NCBI GenBank assembly: GCA_900079685.1
Contig: LT599018.1
Span: forward strand, 124,001-188,000
Length of the DNA stretch: 64,000 nucleotides
Reading direction: 5' to 3'
Origin: an uncultured delta proteobacterium
GTDB lineage: Bacteria; Desulfobacterota; Desulfovibrionia; Desulfovibrionales; Desulfovibrionaceae
Below, piece by piece: positions 17,404 to 25,458 of the stretch; within the stretch, counting starts at the first letter, position 1; each line of letters starts with the position of its first letter. Both the position numbers and the translations under genes were made by a program. The notes beneath the pieces are model-generated. The model had not been told where the DNA came from and did not search any database. It was given only the letters and a program-made list of their open reading frames with translations.

Positions 17404-18357
17404 ATGAATAAAGAATTGAAAGACGCGATACTCAAGGTTTTGCCTGAGGTGGAGTGCGTGATCGGCTGGGGGCCGGGTCCGGATCCCCTGCGCGGCGCGC
17501 CGCTCTTCATGCGCAAACCCGAGGATGTGGAAACATTCGCGGCCGGTCCGCTGGCGGTGAACAACCCGGCGGTGTTTCTGCCCGAATACAAAGGCCATAA
17601 AGTCGGCATCGTGGTCAAGGGGTGCGATTCGCGCTCCGTGGTCCAGCTTATCGCCGAAGGCCTCGTCAAGCGCGAGGACGTCGTCATCATCGGTTTCCCC
17701 TGCGAAGGGGTGGTCGATATCCTGAAAATCGCCAAAAAACTCGGCGAGGATCTGGAACCCGGCATGGTGGAAGCCTGCGAAGTTAAGGACGGCAAGGTTT
17801 CCGTCACCGTGAAAGGGCAAAAGCACGACCTGCCGCTGGCCGACGTCATGGCCGCCAAGTGCGGCATCTGCCAGTATCCCAACGCGGTTTTGCGCGACGA
17901 ATTCGTGGGAGCGGAAATTGAAGGCAAGCCGGACGAGTTCGCGGATCTCGCGGCTTTCGAGGCCATGAGTCTGGAAGAGCGCTTCGCGTTCTGGGAAGAG
18001 GAAATGAGCCGCTGTATCCGCTGCTACGCCTGCCGTAACGCCTGCCCGCTCTGCGTGTGCCGCGATCACTGCGTTGCCAGCAGCCGCGAGCCGCACTGGG
18101 TTTCCCAGTCGGACGGCACGCGGGAAAAGCTCTTTTTCCAGCTTGTCCACGCCACCCACCTTGCGGGCCGCTGCACGGGCTGCGGCGAATGCGGCCGGGC
18201 CTGCCCGGTGGGCATCCCGGTGGGGCTTTTCAAACGGACCCTTGGCCGGGCCGCCTTGAATCTTTTTGACTACAAGGCCGGTACCAACGTGGAGACCACC
18301 CCTCCGCTGCAAACCTTTATGGTGGAAGAACCGACCATCAAAGAGAGGGATTGGTGA
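17404..18357 (+). CDS. flxC: FlxC, FeS electron-transfer subunit
   Basis: A 317-residue protein. The N-terminal half has the CDSRSVVQL and FPCEG blocks seen in coenzyme F420 hydrogenase beta-like and related FeS/flavin proteins; C153 and C156 (AKCGICQYP) add another pair. Two [4Fe-4S] motifs follow: C204-X2-C207-X2-C210-X3-C214 and C257-X2-C260-X2-C263-X3-C267. It should pass electrons from FlxA/FlxB toward FlxD. GGAG lies 5-8 bases before the ATG. The stop overlaps the flxB start by one base. The FlxB/FlxC naming follows the order in Desulfovibrio and could be swapped by another convention. Confidence 0.85.
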   Translation: MNKELKDAILKVLPEVECVIGWGPGPDPLRGAPLFMRKPEDVETFAAGPLAVNNPAVFLPEYKGHKVGIVVKGCDSRSVVQLIAEGLVKREDVVIIGFPCEGVVDILKIAKKLGEDLEPGMVEACEVKDGKVSVTVKGQKHDLPLADVMAAKCGICQYPNAVLRDEFVGAEIEGKPDEFADLAAFEAMSLEERFAFWEEEMSRCIRCYACRNACPLCVCRDHCVASSREPHWVSQSDGTREKLFFQLVHATHLAGRCTGCGECGRACPVGIPVGLFKRTLGRAALNLFDYKAGTNVETTPPLQTFMVEEPTIKERDW

Positions 18358-19463
18358 TGCCGGGTACTAAATTTATCGCCAAAACGGACCTTGCCTCCTG
18401 GCTCGGCGAACTCGCGTCCAGCATGCGGGTCATCGCGCCGAGAACGGAAGGCAACGCCGTCGTGTACCGTGATTATGACGCGGCCAAAGGCCTGGAACTG
18501 GCCAAAAAGCCCACGGAATCGGCCAAGCACGTCCTCTTCCCCAGAAGCGAGGAGCTGTTCAGCTTTGCTTACAAGCGCCCGGCGTTCGGCATTCCCGAAA
18601 AAGGGCAGGTGCTGGACGACACTTCCGAGGTCATGAAGCTGGAAGTTTCCGTGCCCGCCGACCCGCGCCCCACGGTCATCTTCGGCATGCTCGGCTGCGA
18701 CGCCGGGAGCGTCACGACCTTTGACCCGATTTATAACGGGAACAAGTACAAGGACGTTTACTATCTGAAAAAGCGGGACGCCACGATCCTCATCGTGCGG
18801 GCCTGCAACGACGTGCTCTCTACCTGTTTCTGCACCTGGGTCGGCGGGGATCCCGCCAATACCCAAAACGGGGACATCCTGGCGACCGAGCTTGCGGACG
18901 GCTGGCTGTTGCAGCCCTTAACCTCCCGGGCGGAAAAGGCCATGGGGTCCGCGCTCCTGAAAGACGCGGACAAGGCCCTGGAACCGAAAGCCGAGGAACT
19001 GCACGCCGCCGCGCGTAAAGCCATCGGCGAGGTGCCGGACCTCACGGGCGTCGACCAGAAGCTGTTCGACGTGTTCGCCAACGACGCGTTCTGGCAGGCG
19101 GAATCCGCCCCCTGTCTGGCCTGCGGCGTATGCACCTATCTTTGCCCCACCTGCCACTGTTTTTCCATCACGGACGAAACCGCCGGGCGGAGCGGGGTGC
19201 GGCTGCGCTCCTGGGATACCTGCATGGCATCCCTCTACACCCTGGAAGCGAGCGGGCACAACCCCAGAATGCAGAAAGCGGCGCGTCTCAAAAACCGCGT
19301 GGGGCACAAGTTCGCCTACTTCATCCGGAACAACGACGGCCAGATCTCCTGTTGCGGCTGCGGCCGGTGCATCCGGAGCTGCCCTTCCAGCGTGGATATC
19401 CGCCAGATAGTGAAAGACGCCCTGGCCTACACAGAAAAAGCCAAGGAGAAAGCCAATGGCTGA
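18357..19463 (+). CDS. flxB: FlxB, FeS electron-transfer subunit (AsrA-like)
   Basis: A 368-residue protein related to the anaerobic sulfite reductase A subunit family, with two ferredoxin motifs near the C terminus: CLACGVCTYLCPTC and CCGCGRCIRSCP. The N-terminal two thirds has conserved cysteines in GMLGCDAGS and RACNDVLSTCFC that may bind further clusters. The ATG at 18357 (MPGTKFIAK) shares its A with the flxC stop; an in-frame TTG 6 bases earlier is less likely. It ends 8 bases inside flxA. It would relay electrons between FlxA flavin and the other FeS subunits. Confidence 0.85.
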   Translation: MPGTKFIAKTDLASWLGELASSMRVIAPRTEGNAVVYRDYDAAKGLELAKKPTESAKHVLFPRSEELFSFAYKRPAFGIPEKGQVLDDTSEVMKLEVSVPADPRPTVIFGMLGCDAGSVTTFDPIYNGNKYKDVYYLKKRDATILIVRACNDVLSTCFCTWVGGDPANTQNGDILATELADGWLLQPLTSRAEKAMGSALLKDADKALEPKAEELHAAARKAIGEVPDLTGVDQKLFDVFANDAFWQAESAPCLACGVCTYLCPTCHCFSITDETAGRSGVRLRSWDTCMASLYTLEASGHNPRMQKAARLKNRVGHKFAYFIRNNDGQISCCGCGRCIRSCPSSVDIRQIVKDALAYTEKAKEKANG

Positions 19464-20331
19464 TGCCCAAAAAACTCGGGAGATCCCGGTGTTCTCCCCG
19501 GACATGGCGAATCCTTACATGCCGTATATTGCCACGCTTAAAGAAGTCGTGCGCGAGACCCATAACATCATGACTTTTCGCGTCGTGTTCGACGACGCGG
19601 AAGCCATGAAGAACTTCCACTACGAGCCGGGCCAGGTGGGGCAGTTGTCCTTGTTCGGCGCGGGCGAATCCACCTTTGTCATCAACTCGCCCCCGACCCG
19701 CAAGGAATACCTGCAGTTTTCCGTCATGCGGGCAGGGGAAGTGACCGCGGCGCTGCACCAGCTCAAAGCCGGCGACAAGGTCGGCGTACGTGGGCCGCTG
19801 GGCAACCATTTCCCTTACAACGACATGAAGGGCAAGAACATCGTCTTCGTGGGCGGCGGGATCGGCATGGCCCCCCTGCGGACGTTGCTCCTCTATATGC
19901 TCGACAACCGCGACGACTACGGCAAGATTACCCTGCTGTACGGCGCCAAATCGCCGGACGACATGGCCTTTGCCTATGAAATCGACGAATGGCGCAAGGC
20001 CAAGAACACGGAAGTGGTCTTGACCATCGACAAGGAAGCCGAAGGCTGGACCGAAAAGGTCGGCCTCATTCCCAACGTGCTGCTGGAAATGGCCCCTTCC
20101 ACGGAAAACGCCGTCGCCATCACCTGCGGCCCGCCCATCATGATCAAGTTCACCTTGCAGGCCCTGGACAAACTCGGCTTCAAGCCCGAGCAGATCGTCA
20201 CCACGCTCGAGCGCCGCATGAAGTGCGGCATCGGCATCTGCGGCCGCTGCAACATCGGGGACAAGTACGTCTGCGTGGACGGCCCGGTGTTCACCTACGC
20301 GGAACTGAAAGAGATGGTGAACGAGTTGTAA
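19456..20331 (+). CDS. flxA: FlxA, FAD/NAD(P)-binding oxidoreductase subunit
   Basis: A 291-residue protein of the ferredoxin-NADP reductase superfamily, closest in layout to AsrB and PyrK. The FAD-binding region is in residues 20-110, the nucleotide-binding loop is VGGGIGMAPLRTLL near residue 135, and a C-terminal [2Fe-2S] motif reads RRMKCGIGICGRCNIGDKYVC near 255. It oxidises or reduces NAD(H) for the complex. It is the last gene of the operon. In Desulfovibrio vulgaris the matching set is linked to ethanol metabolism and sits beside an alcohol dehydrogenase gene; no such gene is next to this copy. Confidence 0.9.
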   Translation: MADAQKTREIPVFSPDMANPYMPYIATLKEVVRETHNIMTFRVVFDDAEAMKNFHYEPGQVGQLSLFGAGESTFVINSPPTRKEYLQFSVMRAGEVTAALHQLKAGDKVGVRGPLGNHFPYNDMKGKNIVFVGGGIGMAPLRTLLLYMLDNRDDYGKITLLYGAKSPDDMAFAYEIDEWRKAKNTEVVLTIDKEAEGWTEKVGLIPNVLLEMAPSTENAVAITCGPPIMIKFTLQALDKLGFKPEQIVTTLERRMKCGIGICGRCNIGDKYVCVDGPVFTYAELKEMVNEL

Positions 20332-20585
20332 TCGCGGGCGCAAGACGACGCATCATACTGTTGCAAACACAGCCCGGAGGCCGCTAGGGCGGTTTCCGGG
20401 CTGTGCCGGGTAGGGGGACCGTGCGGCGAGTTTTCGGCGCATTCCGCAAATAGCGCTTGACTTCGGATAAACCGTGAGTATATTGCCTCCATCAAGTAAT
20501 CGGGTTCAGTATTTTTCAAAAATGACTTTGCGTGTGCTTAGCTCCTTTTCGAACGTACCTTCCCAAAAAACATGGAGTTATTCAC
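20332..20585. other. Intergenic region after flxA with a GC-rich hairpin
   Basis: No gene is visible in these 254 bases. A hairpin of AGCCCGGA and TCCGGGCT at 20371-20402 with a partly paired interior may terminate the hdr-flx operon, though no T-run follows. The second half is AT-richer and should hold the promoter of the RRM gene. Confidence 0.4.
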
Positions 20586-20843
20586 ATGACTGTTTCTATG
20601 TATGTGGGCAATCTGCCCTTTTCCGCCGATTCTTCCAGCCTGCAGGCTCTTTTCGCCCCCTTCGGCGAAGTTATTTCCGCCCGGGTGATGTCTGACCGCG
20701 AAACCGGCCGTTCGCGCGGCTTCGGCTTTGTGGAAATGGAATCTTCCGACGCCAAGGCGGCCATCGCTTCCCTAAACGGCAAAGACCACGGCGGCCGCGC
20801 CCTGCGCGTGAACGAAGCGGAAAAACGCCCGCAGCGCTACTAG
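20586..20843 (+). CDS. RRM-type RNA-binding protein
   Basis: An 85-residue protein consisting of one RNA recognition motif: RNP2 MYVGNLPF at residues 5-12 and RNP1 RSRGFGFVEM near residue 43, with the aromatic residues that stack on RNA. Such small RRM proteins occur in cyanobacteria and deltaproteobacteria and are thought to bind RNA. The start is at 20586 with GGAG ahead; an upstream frame of 18 codons lacks support. A strong terminator follows, so it is a single-gene unit. Confidence 0.92.
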   Translation: MTVSMYVGNLPFSADSSSLQALFAPFGEVISARVMSDRETGRSRGFGFVEMESSDAKAAIASLNGKDHGGRALRVNEAEKRPQRY

Positions 20844-20863
20844 TCGCATACCGGCTTTATTGC

Positions 20864-20900
20864 AAGCGGCCCGGAGAGTTTTCTCCGGGCCGCTTTTTTT
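20864..20900 (+). terminator. Rho-independent terminator of the RRM gene
   Basis: A perfect 13-bp GC-rich stem (AGCGGCCCGGAGA at 20865-20877, complement at 20882-20894) with a GTTT-type loop followed by a run of eight T. A textbook terminator. Confidence 0.93.
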
Positions 20901-20948
20901 GCCTAAAGTATTCTCCATAGCCGCCGATAGAACAGGTACGGAGCAACT

Positions 20949-21647
20949 ATGTCCTTAGCAGCCTTTTCAATCAATACGGGCGGCATGGCCGCGCGGATGG
21001 GGGCCATCGGCTCCTCGTTCGCGTATGACCTGACCCGGCGCGTATCCCAGAGCCAGGGGCTTGATTCCGCCCAGGCGTCGCGGGCTTCCGCCGTGACGCC
21101 CACTGATGCGCTTGCGGACGAGCAGGCGGCCGCGCGCGCGGAGAAGACCGGGCAGCTGCAAAAGCTGGAAAGCGCCCTTTCCGGCACCGTGGCCTACATG
21201 GCCGACAAGCATGGCGAAAAAGCGGCCAGCGCCATGATCGCGCTGGTCTACAAGCGCCTGGGCGACGGGGAAATCAACGAAGAAAGCCTCGGCAACGCCT
21301 TTCTGGACGTGACGCGGTTCATCGATGCAAATTTCGGCACGGGCGCCGGTGACAACTTCATGGCGCACCTGAACGGCAGCTTGAACGACAGCATGAACGC
21401 CTTTTTCGACAACGGCCTTAGTGAAACGTTCATGGTCGCGCCGGTTTCCTCCGGCGAAGGCGGCGCGGGCGGCAGTGTTGACGCCGCGAGCCTGCTGGAA
21501 GACATCGCGCAGCAGTACACGGACGCCATCAAGGAAATGCTCGAGGAAATGCGGGCCAATCCCGAGCAGAGCGGGGTGGCGGCAGCCTATGGCGACCCCG
21601 CGCACAAGGAACCCATGATCGGCGTCATGAAGGATATCGTGGTCTGA
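20949..21647 (+). CDS. Hypothetical protein, soluble, helix-rich
   Basis: A 232-residue protein without signal peptide or membrane helix. The N terminus (MSLAAFSINTGGMAARMGAIG) is Gly/Ala-rich, the middle (residues 55-125) is helical with a GDGEINEESLGNAFLDVTRF segment resembling a calcium-binding-like loop, and a Gly-rich linker near 160 leads to a C-terminal helix. I do not recognise a family. It is a single gene between two terminators. A GAGCAAC-type weak ribosome site precedes the ATG. Confidence 0.65.
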   Translation: MSLAAFSINTGGMAARMGAIGSSFAYDLTRRVSQSQGLDSAQASRASAVTPTDALADEQAAARAEKTGQLQKLESALSGTVAYMADKHGEKAASAMIALVYKRLGDGEINEESLGNAFLDVTRFIDANFGTGAGDNFMAHLNGSLNDSMNAFFDNGLSETFMVAPVSSGEGGAGGSVDAASLLEDIAQQYTDAIKEMLEEMRANPEQSGVAAAYGDPAHKEPMIGVMKDIVV

Positions 21648-21665
21648 TCCGTTTCCGTTCCCAAA

Positions 21666-21701
21666 CGAAAAGCCCGCGCAAATAGTTGTGCGGGCTTTTC
21701 G
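21666..21701. terminator. Hairpin terminator shared by two convergent genes
   Basis: An inverted repeat CGAAAAGCCCGCGCAA at 21666-21681 and its complement at 21686-21701 with one wobble pair and a 4-base loop. The A-run and T-run at its edges make it work in both directions, ending the gene at 20949 and the membrane protein gene at 21720. Confidence 0.85.
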
Positions 21702-21719
21702 TTTACTGCCGGGAATTGT

Positions 21720-22700
21720 TCAGGGAGAGGGGATGATTTTATTGAGCATCAGCACCTGTCCCGCGAACCCTATAAGGAGAAAGAGCAGGGCCAGGACGAC
21801 GCTGATTTTGCGCCGCATGGGATGCGCGCTGCGGGCGACGAACAGCCAGAGCAGGCAGGCCAGCAGAGGCAGGGCGGCGCTCAGGCCGTCGAGAAGCAGG
21901 GACGGCTCCTGGGAAAGCTCCGGCAGCATGAGTTCCCGGCTTTCGTAAAAGACGAAGGCCCCGGCGAGAACCGCCGGCAGGGTGAAGCCAAAGGCCCACT
22001 TGGCGCAGTACGGCAGGGCGAAAGTGTAGTAATCCCGGCCGTAATCCTGCCTCTCGCGCATGAGCAGCAGCCAGACACAGGCAAAAGCCGCGGCAAAGGC
22101 AAACCCGAGGGGGACGCTTTCAAGGAGCAGGGGCCAGAAAAATGAATCCGCCGGAATGCTGAAAAAGAGCGTCAGTTGCGCGGCCCAGGGAAGGGTGAGG
22201 TCAAATTCGGGCGGCGAGTGCAGCAGGCGGCGGGCGACGCCGGTGCAGCAAAAAAGCGAAAACGCGGCCCAGACGCCCGCCGCGAGGCCGACGATCAGGT
22301 GGTCTTTACCCGCATAGCCTTTATCCGGCCGGATGCGGATATAGAGGGCCAAAAGCCCGAGAGCGACCAGGATGGCTACGCCCGTCAGAGCCAGGGGGAG
22401 AATGTAGGGAGGCGCCAGAAGGGCTCTTTCCCCCTTCGCGAACCAGGCTGCGGCTCCGCCGCAAAACATCGCGGCAAGAACGCCGGCGGCCAGCGTCATT
22501 TGGGCGATCTGCCGGGCGGCTCTCGCATAGAAGGCCCGTTTGGCCCGGATGGAGAGGAACTCGCTGGCAATGGCGAAAAAAGCCCCAAAGCTCCCGGCCA
22601 AGACGAACGATGCGGCCACGGCCGTCAGGGCGCAGGCAATGAGGGCCTCCGCGGGGGGCAGGGCGGGCAGCGTCAGGTTTTGCAAAAACGTATCCAACAT
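21720..22700 (-). CDS. Hypothetical multi-pass membrane protein
   Basis: A 326-residue protein with about nine hydrophobic segments. It has a long aromatic-rich region near residues 170-215 and paired cysteines (SLFCCTGVARR). The general look is that of a cytochrome-bd-subunit-I-like or other quinone-interacting membrane protein, but the diagnostic heme ligands cannot be assigned, so I leave it unassigned. The ATG at 22700 has AAGGAG 6 bases ahead; an adjacent TTG is not needed. Monocistronic, ending at a shared terminator. Confidence 0.7.
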   Translation of the reverse strand: MLDTFLQNLTLPALPPAEALIACALTAVAASFVLAGSFGAFFAIASEFLSIRAKRAFYARAARQIAQMTLAAGVLAAMFCGGAAAWFAKGERALLAPPYILPLALTGVAILVALGLLALYIRIRPDKGYAGKDHLIVGLAAGVWAAFSLFCCTGVARRLLHSPPEFDLTLPWAAQLTLFFSIPADSFFWPLLLESVPLGFAFAAAFACVWLLLMRERQDYGRDYYTFALPYCAKWAFGFTLPAVLAGAFVFYESRELMLPELSQEPSLLLDGLSAALPLLACLLWLFVARSAHPMRRKISVVLALLFLLIGFAGQVLMLNKIIPSP

Positions 22701-22881
22701 CAACGACTCCTTGCGTCATGCGCATGGCGCGGCTTTTGCCGGAGCATTCCGCGCACCCATGGTTTTGCCCGAAAAGCGCCGGCCACGCAAGATCTGGGGC
22801 ACGATGTCACAGGAATGACTTGAAAAAAGTGCGCCCCTCCCCTACAGTCTTTCAAACATCGCGCATATTCCAGGAGGTTCC

Positions 22882-23643
22882 ATGCCCCGGCGCTTCTTAC
22901 TGCTTGTTGTGATCCTGGCTGCCGTGCTCGGCGGGTGCGCCGCCGCATCCGAGGAACGCCTCTCCTTGCTGGAATCGGCGGTGCTGGATCTGCAAGCGCA
23001 GGAAATGCGGCTCGCCTCCCTTGAGGAGACCGTGGCCAGCCTGGTCGCCCGGAACAAACCCGTGGAAGCGCAAGCACCCTCTGTAACGCCGGGCGCAACG
23101 CCGTCCACACCTGAAGACCTGCATACAAAGCCCGGCCCTCGCCGGGTATATGCCGATCCTGCCCCCGCGCAAGCGGCTCCGGCGGCCTCTCCCGCGCCTT
23201 CCGCGCCGACAGCGGCTTCAAAATCGCGGCCGGAAGCTCCCAGGCCCGCGCCCGTCAAGAAAGGCAACGACGCCCTGGCCGCGCGCCAATACCAGGCGGC
23301 CCTTTCCACTCTGGAGTCCGGGAGGCCGCAGGCGGCCCGCGACCAGTTCCGGGCGTTTCTCGCGGAGTATCCGGGCCACGCCCTCGCTCCCAACGCGGGC
23401 TACTGGCTTGGGGAATGCTACTACAGCATGAAACAATATGATTCCGCCATTATTGCCTTCAAGGATGTCGTGGCGCAGCACCCGGCGCATGAAAAGGCCG
23501 CCGCCGCCATGCTGAAGGCGGGGTACAGCTACGATCTGCTGGGAGACGGTGCCAACGCGCGGTTTTACCTCGAGACCCTGACCCGTGATTATCCCGCCTC
23601 GCAACCGGCTTCCCTGGCCAGAACCAAACTCGCCTCGCTCTAG
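22882..23643 (+). CDS. cpoB: CpoB/YbgF-like lipoprotein with TPR domain
   Basis: A 253-residue protein with a lipoprotein signal ending in LGGC (C19), then a heptad-type coiled coil around residues 25-55, a Pro/Ala-rich linker at 60-120, and a C-terminal TPR block (tol-pal system YbgF type) from residue 125 with DQFRAFLAEYPGHALAPNAGYWLGECYY. In the family it works in the periplasm with the Tol-Pal system and peptidoglycan synthesis. No tol or pal genes are adjacent. AGGAGG lies 5 bases before the ATG. dprA follows after 6 bases. Confidence 0.85.
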   Translation: MPRRFLLLVVILAAVLGGCAAASEERLSLLESAVLDLQAQEMRLASLEETVASLVARNKPVEAQAPSVTPGATPSTPEDLHTKPGPRRVYADPAPAQAAPAASPAPSAPTAASKSRPEAPRPAPVKKGNDALAARQYQAALSTLESGRPQAARDQFRAFLAEYPGHALAPNAGYWLGECYYSMKQYDSAIIAFKDVVAQHPAHEKAAAAMLKAGYSYDLLGDGANARFYLETLTRDYPASQPASLARTKLASL

Positions 23644-23649
23644 CCCGGT

Positions 23650-24969
23650 ATGATTGCCGCAACCGCACGGGCCTATTCACTGACCTGCCGCGACGGCGCG
23701 GCAAAACAGGAATACTGGTCCTGCCTCGCCTTACGTGAATGCCCGAATATCGGCATGCGCAGGATCACGGCGCTGCTTTCCCATTTCGGTTCCGCCTACG
23801 ATGCGGTGCGCTGTCCGGACGCCTGGGCTGATGCTGGCATCCCGGAGCATTGCGCCGCATCGTTCAAAAAGGAAACCTGGCGGCAGAAGGCGGGCCTGGA
23901 ATGGGCCGCAGCCAAAACGTGCCCCTGCGGCATCCTGCTCTGGTCCGACGCGGAATACCCCGCCTGGCTGCGTTCCATTGCGGACGCCCCTCCCTTTCTG
24001 TATTTTTTCGGCGACCTTTCCCTGCTGCGGAATGTGGCCGTGGCGGTTGTCGGCATGCGGTCCTGCAGCGAGGAGGGACTCAAGGCGACGGCGCATATCG
24101 CCGGAGGCCTCTCGCGGGCCGGGGTCACCATCGTGTCCGGCATGGCCAAGGGCATTGACCGCGCCGCGCACCACGCGGGACTGGAAGGGCCGGGCGGCAG
24201 CATCGGCGTGCTCGGCGCGGGCATCGACGTCGTCTATCCCCAGGCGAACAGCGATTTGTATGGCCTGATGCATGAAAAAGGTCTTCTCCTTTCGGAATAT
24301 CCGCCCGCGCACGGTGCGGAACCCAAAAATTTCCCCGTCCGGAACAGAATTATCAGCGGGCTTTCACGGGCGGTCGTCGTGGTGGAGGCCGCTGTCAGGA
24401 GCGGCAGCTTGAACACCGCCAACCACGCCCTGGAGCAGAACCGCGAACTCATGGCCGTGCCGGGCGCGGTTTCCGCGTCCTCGGCCAAGGGCTGCCAGGA
24501 ACTCATCCGCAAGGGCGCCAAACCGGTGTTTTGCGCGGACGACGTTTTGCAGGAGTTTATGCCGCTCCTTGCGGATCATGTCCGGCAGGAAGTGCTCGCA
24601 CGCGACTTGAGCCGGTTTTGTTTTCCAAGGCCTGAGGGACGGAAGGATGAACCGGCCGCCGCGCGGCCTTCCCCCGGCACTTCGTCGCGAAAAGCCGTTC
24701 ACGGCGGCAAGGGAAAACCGGACGGCGCGAAACAGGCCGGGCCGGAAGCGGCGGGGCCAAAAGACGCTAAACCGGCGGACGGCGCGGCGGCGGGTTTGAG
24801 CGGTCTTGAAGCGCAAGTATATGATGCGGTGCGTGATGGCCCCATTCATATAGATGACATTTGCCGGGCTTTGGGGCAGAATGCTGGGATAGTCAGCCGC
24901 GTTGCGGCCATGCTCGAAATCCGGGGATTGTTGGCGCGGATTCCGGGCATGCGGTACAAGGTTTTGTAG
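23650..24969 (+). CDS. dprA: DNA-processing protein DprA
   Basis: A 439-residue protein. The Rossmann-like DNA-binding domain (residues ~75-300) holds GMAKGIDRAAHHAGL and GVLGAGIDVVYP, the FPVRNRIISGLS segment and GSLNTANHALEQNRELMAVPG, all standard for DprA/Smf. A basic, proline-rich linker (residues 325-380) leads to a C-terminal winged-helix DprA_WH domain. DprA loads RecA onto incoming single-stranded DNA during natural transformation. It follows cpoB after 6 bases with the start ATG at 23650. The linker is longer than usual. Confidence 0.95.
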   Translation: MIAATARAYSLTCRDGAAKQEYWSCLALRECPNIGMRRITALLSHFGSAYDAVRCPDAWADAGIPEHCAASFKKETWRQKAGLEWAAAKTCPCGILLWSDAEYPAWLRSIADAPPFLYFFGDLSLLRNVAVAVVGMRSCSEEGLKATAHIAGGLSRAGVTIVSGMAKGIDRAAHHAGLEGPGGSIGVLGAGIDVVYPQANSDLYGLMHEKGLLLSEYPPAHGAEPKNFPVRNRIISGLSRAVVVVEAAVRSGSLNTANHALEQNRELMAVPGAVSASSAKGCQELIRKGAKPVFCADDVLQEFMPLLADHVRQEVLARDLSRFCFPRPEGRKDEPAAARPSPGTSSRKAVHGGKGKPDGAKQAGPEAAGPKDAKPADGAAAGLSGLEAQVYDAVRDGPIHIDDICRALGQNAGIVSRVAAMLEIRGLLARIPGMRYKVL

Positions 24970-25320
24970 GGTGCCGTTCCATACGTATCCGTTATATTTT
25001 GAAGAAACCGTCAATAAATTTCGTAAATTTCTTTTTTTTGTGCCACATTGTCATAACACTCTGTATGTATTTATTTTTTACGAGATATTACATGGCATGA
25101 TCGTGGAAGCCGTCTTGCCCGAAAGCCGGCGGCTGAAAACACCCATGGGGGGGAGTGTTTGCAACTTTTTCGGGGGTGAAGCCCTTGTCTCCCTGATGGG
25201 GGAAAGCCGGAAGAAGCCACCCGGACCGATGCGCAAGGAACCGGCGGCGAATTTCAGATGCGGAAGCCGTCATTCGTGATAATGGGTTTACAGAATCGTT
25301 TATACTATACTATTGTGGCA
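24970..25320 (+). promoter_or_regulatory. Gene-free upstream region of the antiporter gene
   Basis: No convincing gene. Bases 24990-25090 are very AT-rich with a possible promoter (TTGTCA at about 25048, then a TATGTAT-type -10). Bases 25095-25280 are GC-rich and contain several short self-complementary stretches (for example AAACAC and GTGTTT around 25136-25160); a short open frame here has no ribosome site and no recognisable product. A second AT-rich promoter-like stretch with TTTACA and two overlapping TATACT sequences lies at 25287-25311. Confidence 0.4.
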
Positions 25321-25458
25321 AGCTTACGTCCCGTTTTTGGAGGGCGGGGGGCGTAAAAGGCGGCCCCGGCAGTCCCCGATTACCATCCCGCCGGTGGGGT
25401 CCGTAACAGGAAATCCTCCGGCCAACGCTTATTTGCATACACCTGAGGAGGAATCACA
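25321..25458 (+). promoter_or_regulatory. Candidate structured 5' leader / riboswitch-like element with anti-Shine-Dalgarno
   Basis: The leader can fold into TTACGTCCCG paired with CGGGGGGCGTAA (25324-25358 region) and a second hairpin in which GCCGG (about 25390) pairs with CCGGC (about 25417). The CCTCC at 25415-25419 is complementary to the GGAGG ribosome site at 25447-25451, and GCCGG could also pair with an upstream CCGGC, so two exclusive folds are possible. Since the gene is a Na+/H+ antiporter type, a cation-sensing leader is an attractive but unproven reading. Confidence 0.45.

Noticed and set aside
24902-25279. Open frame overlapping the end of dprA and reaching into the leader region
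   Set aside because: It starts inside dprA in another frame, has no ribosome site, and its product matches nothing; the region is better read as regulatory or non-coding.
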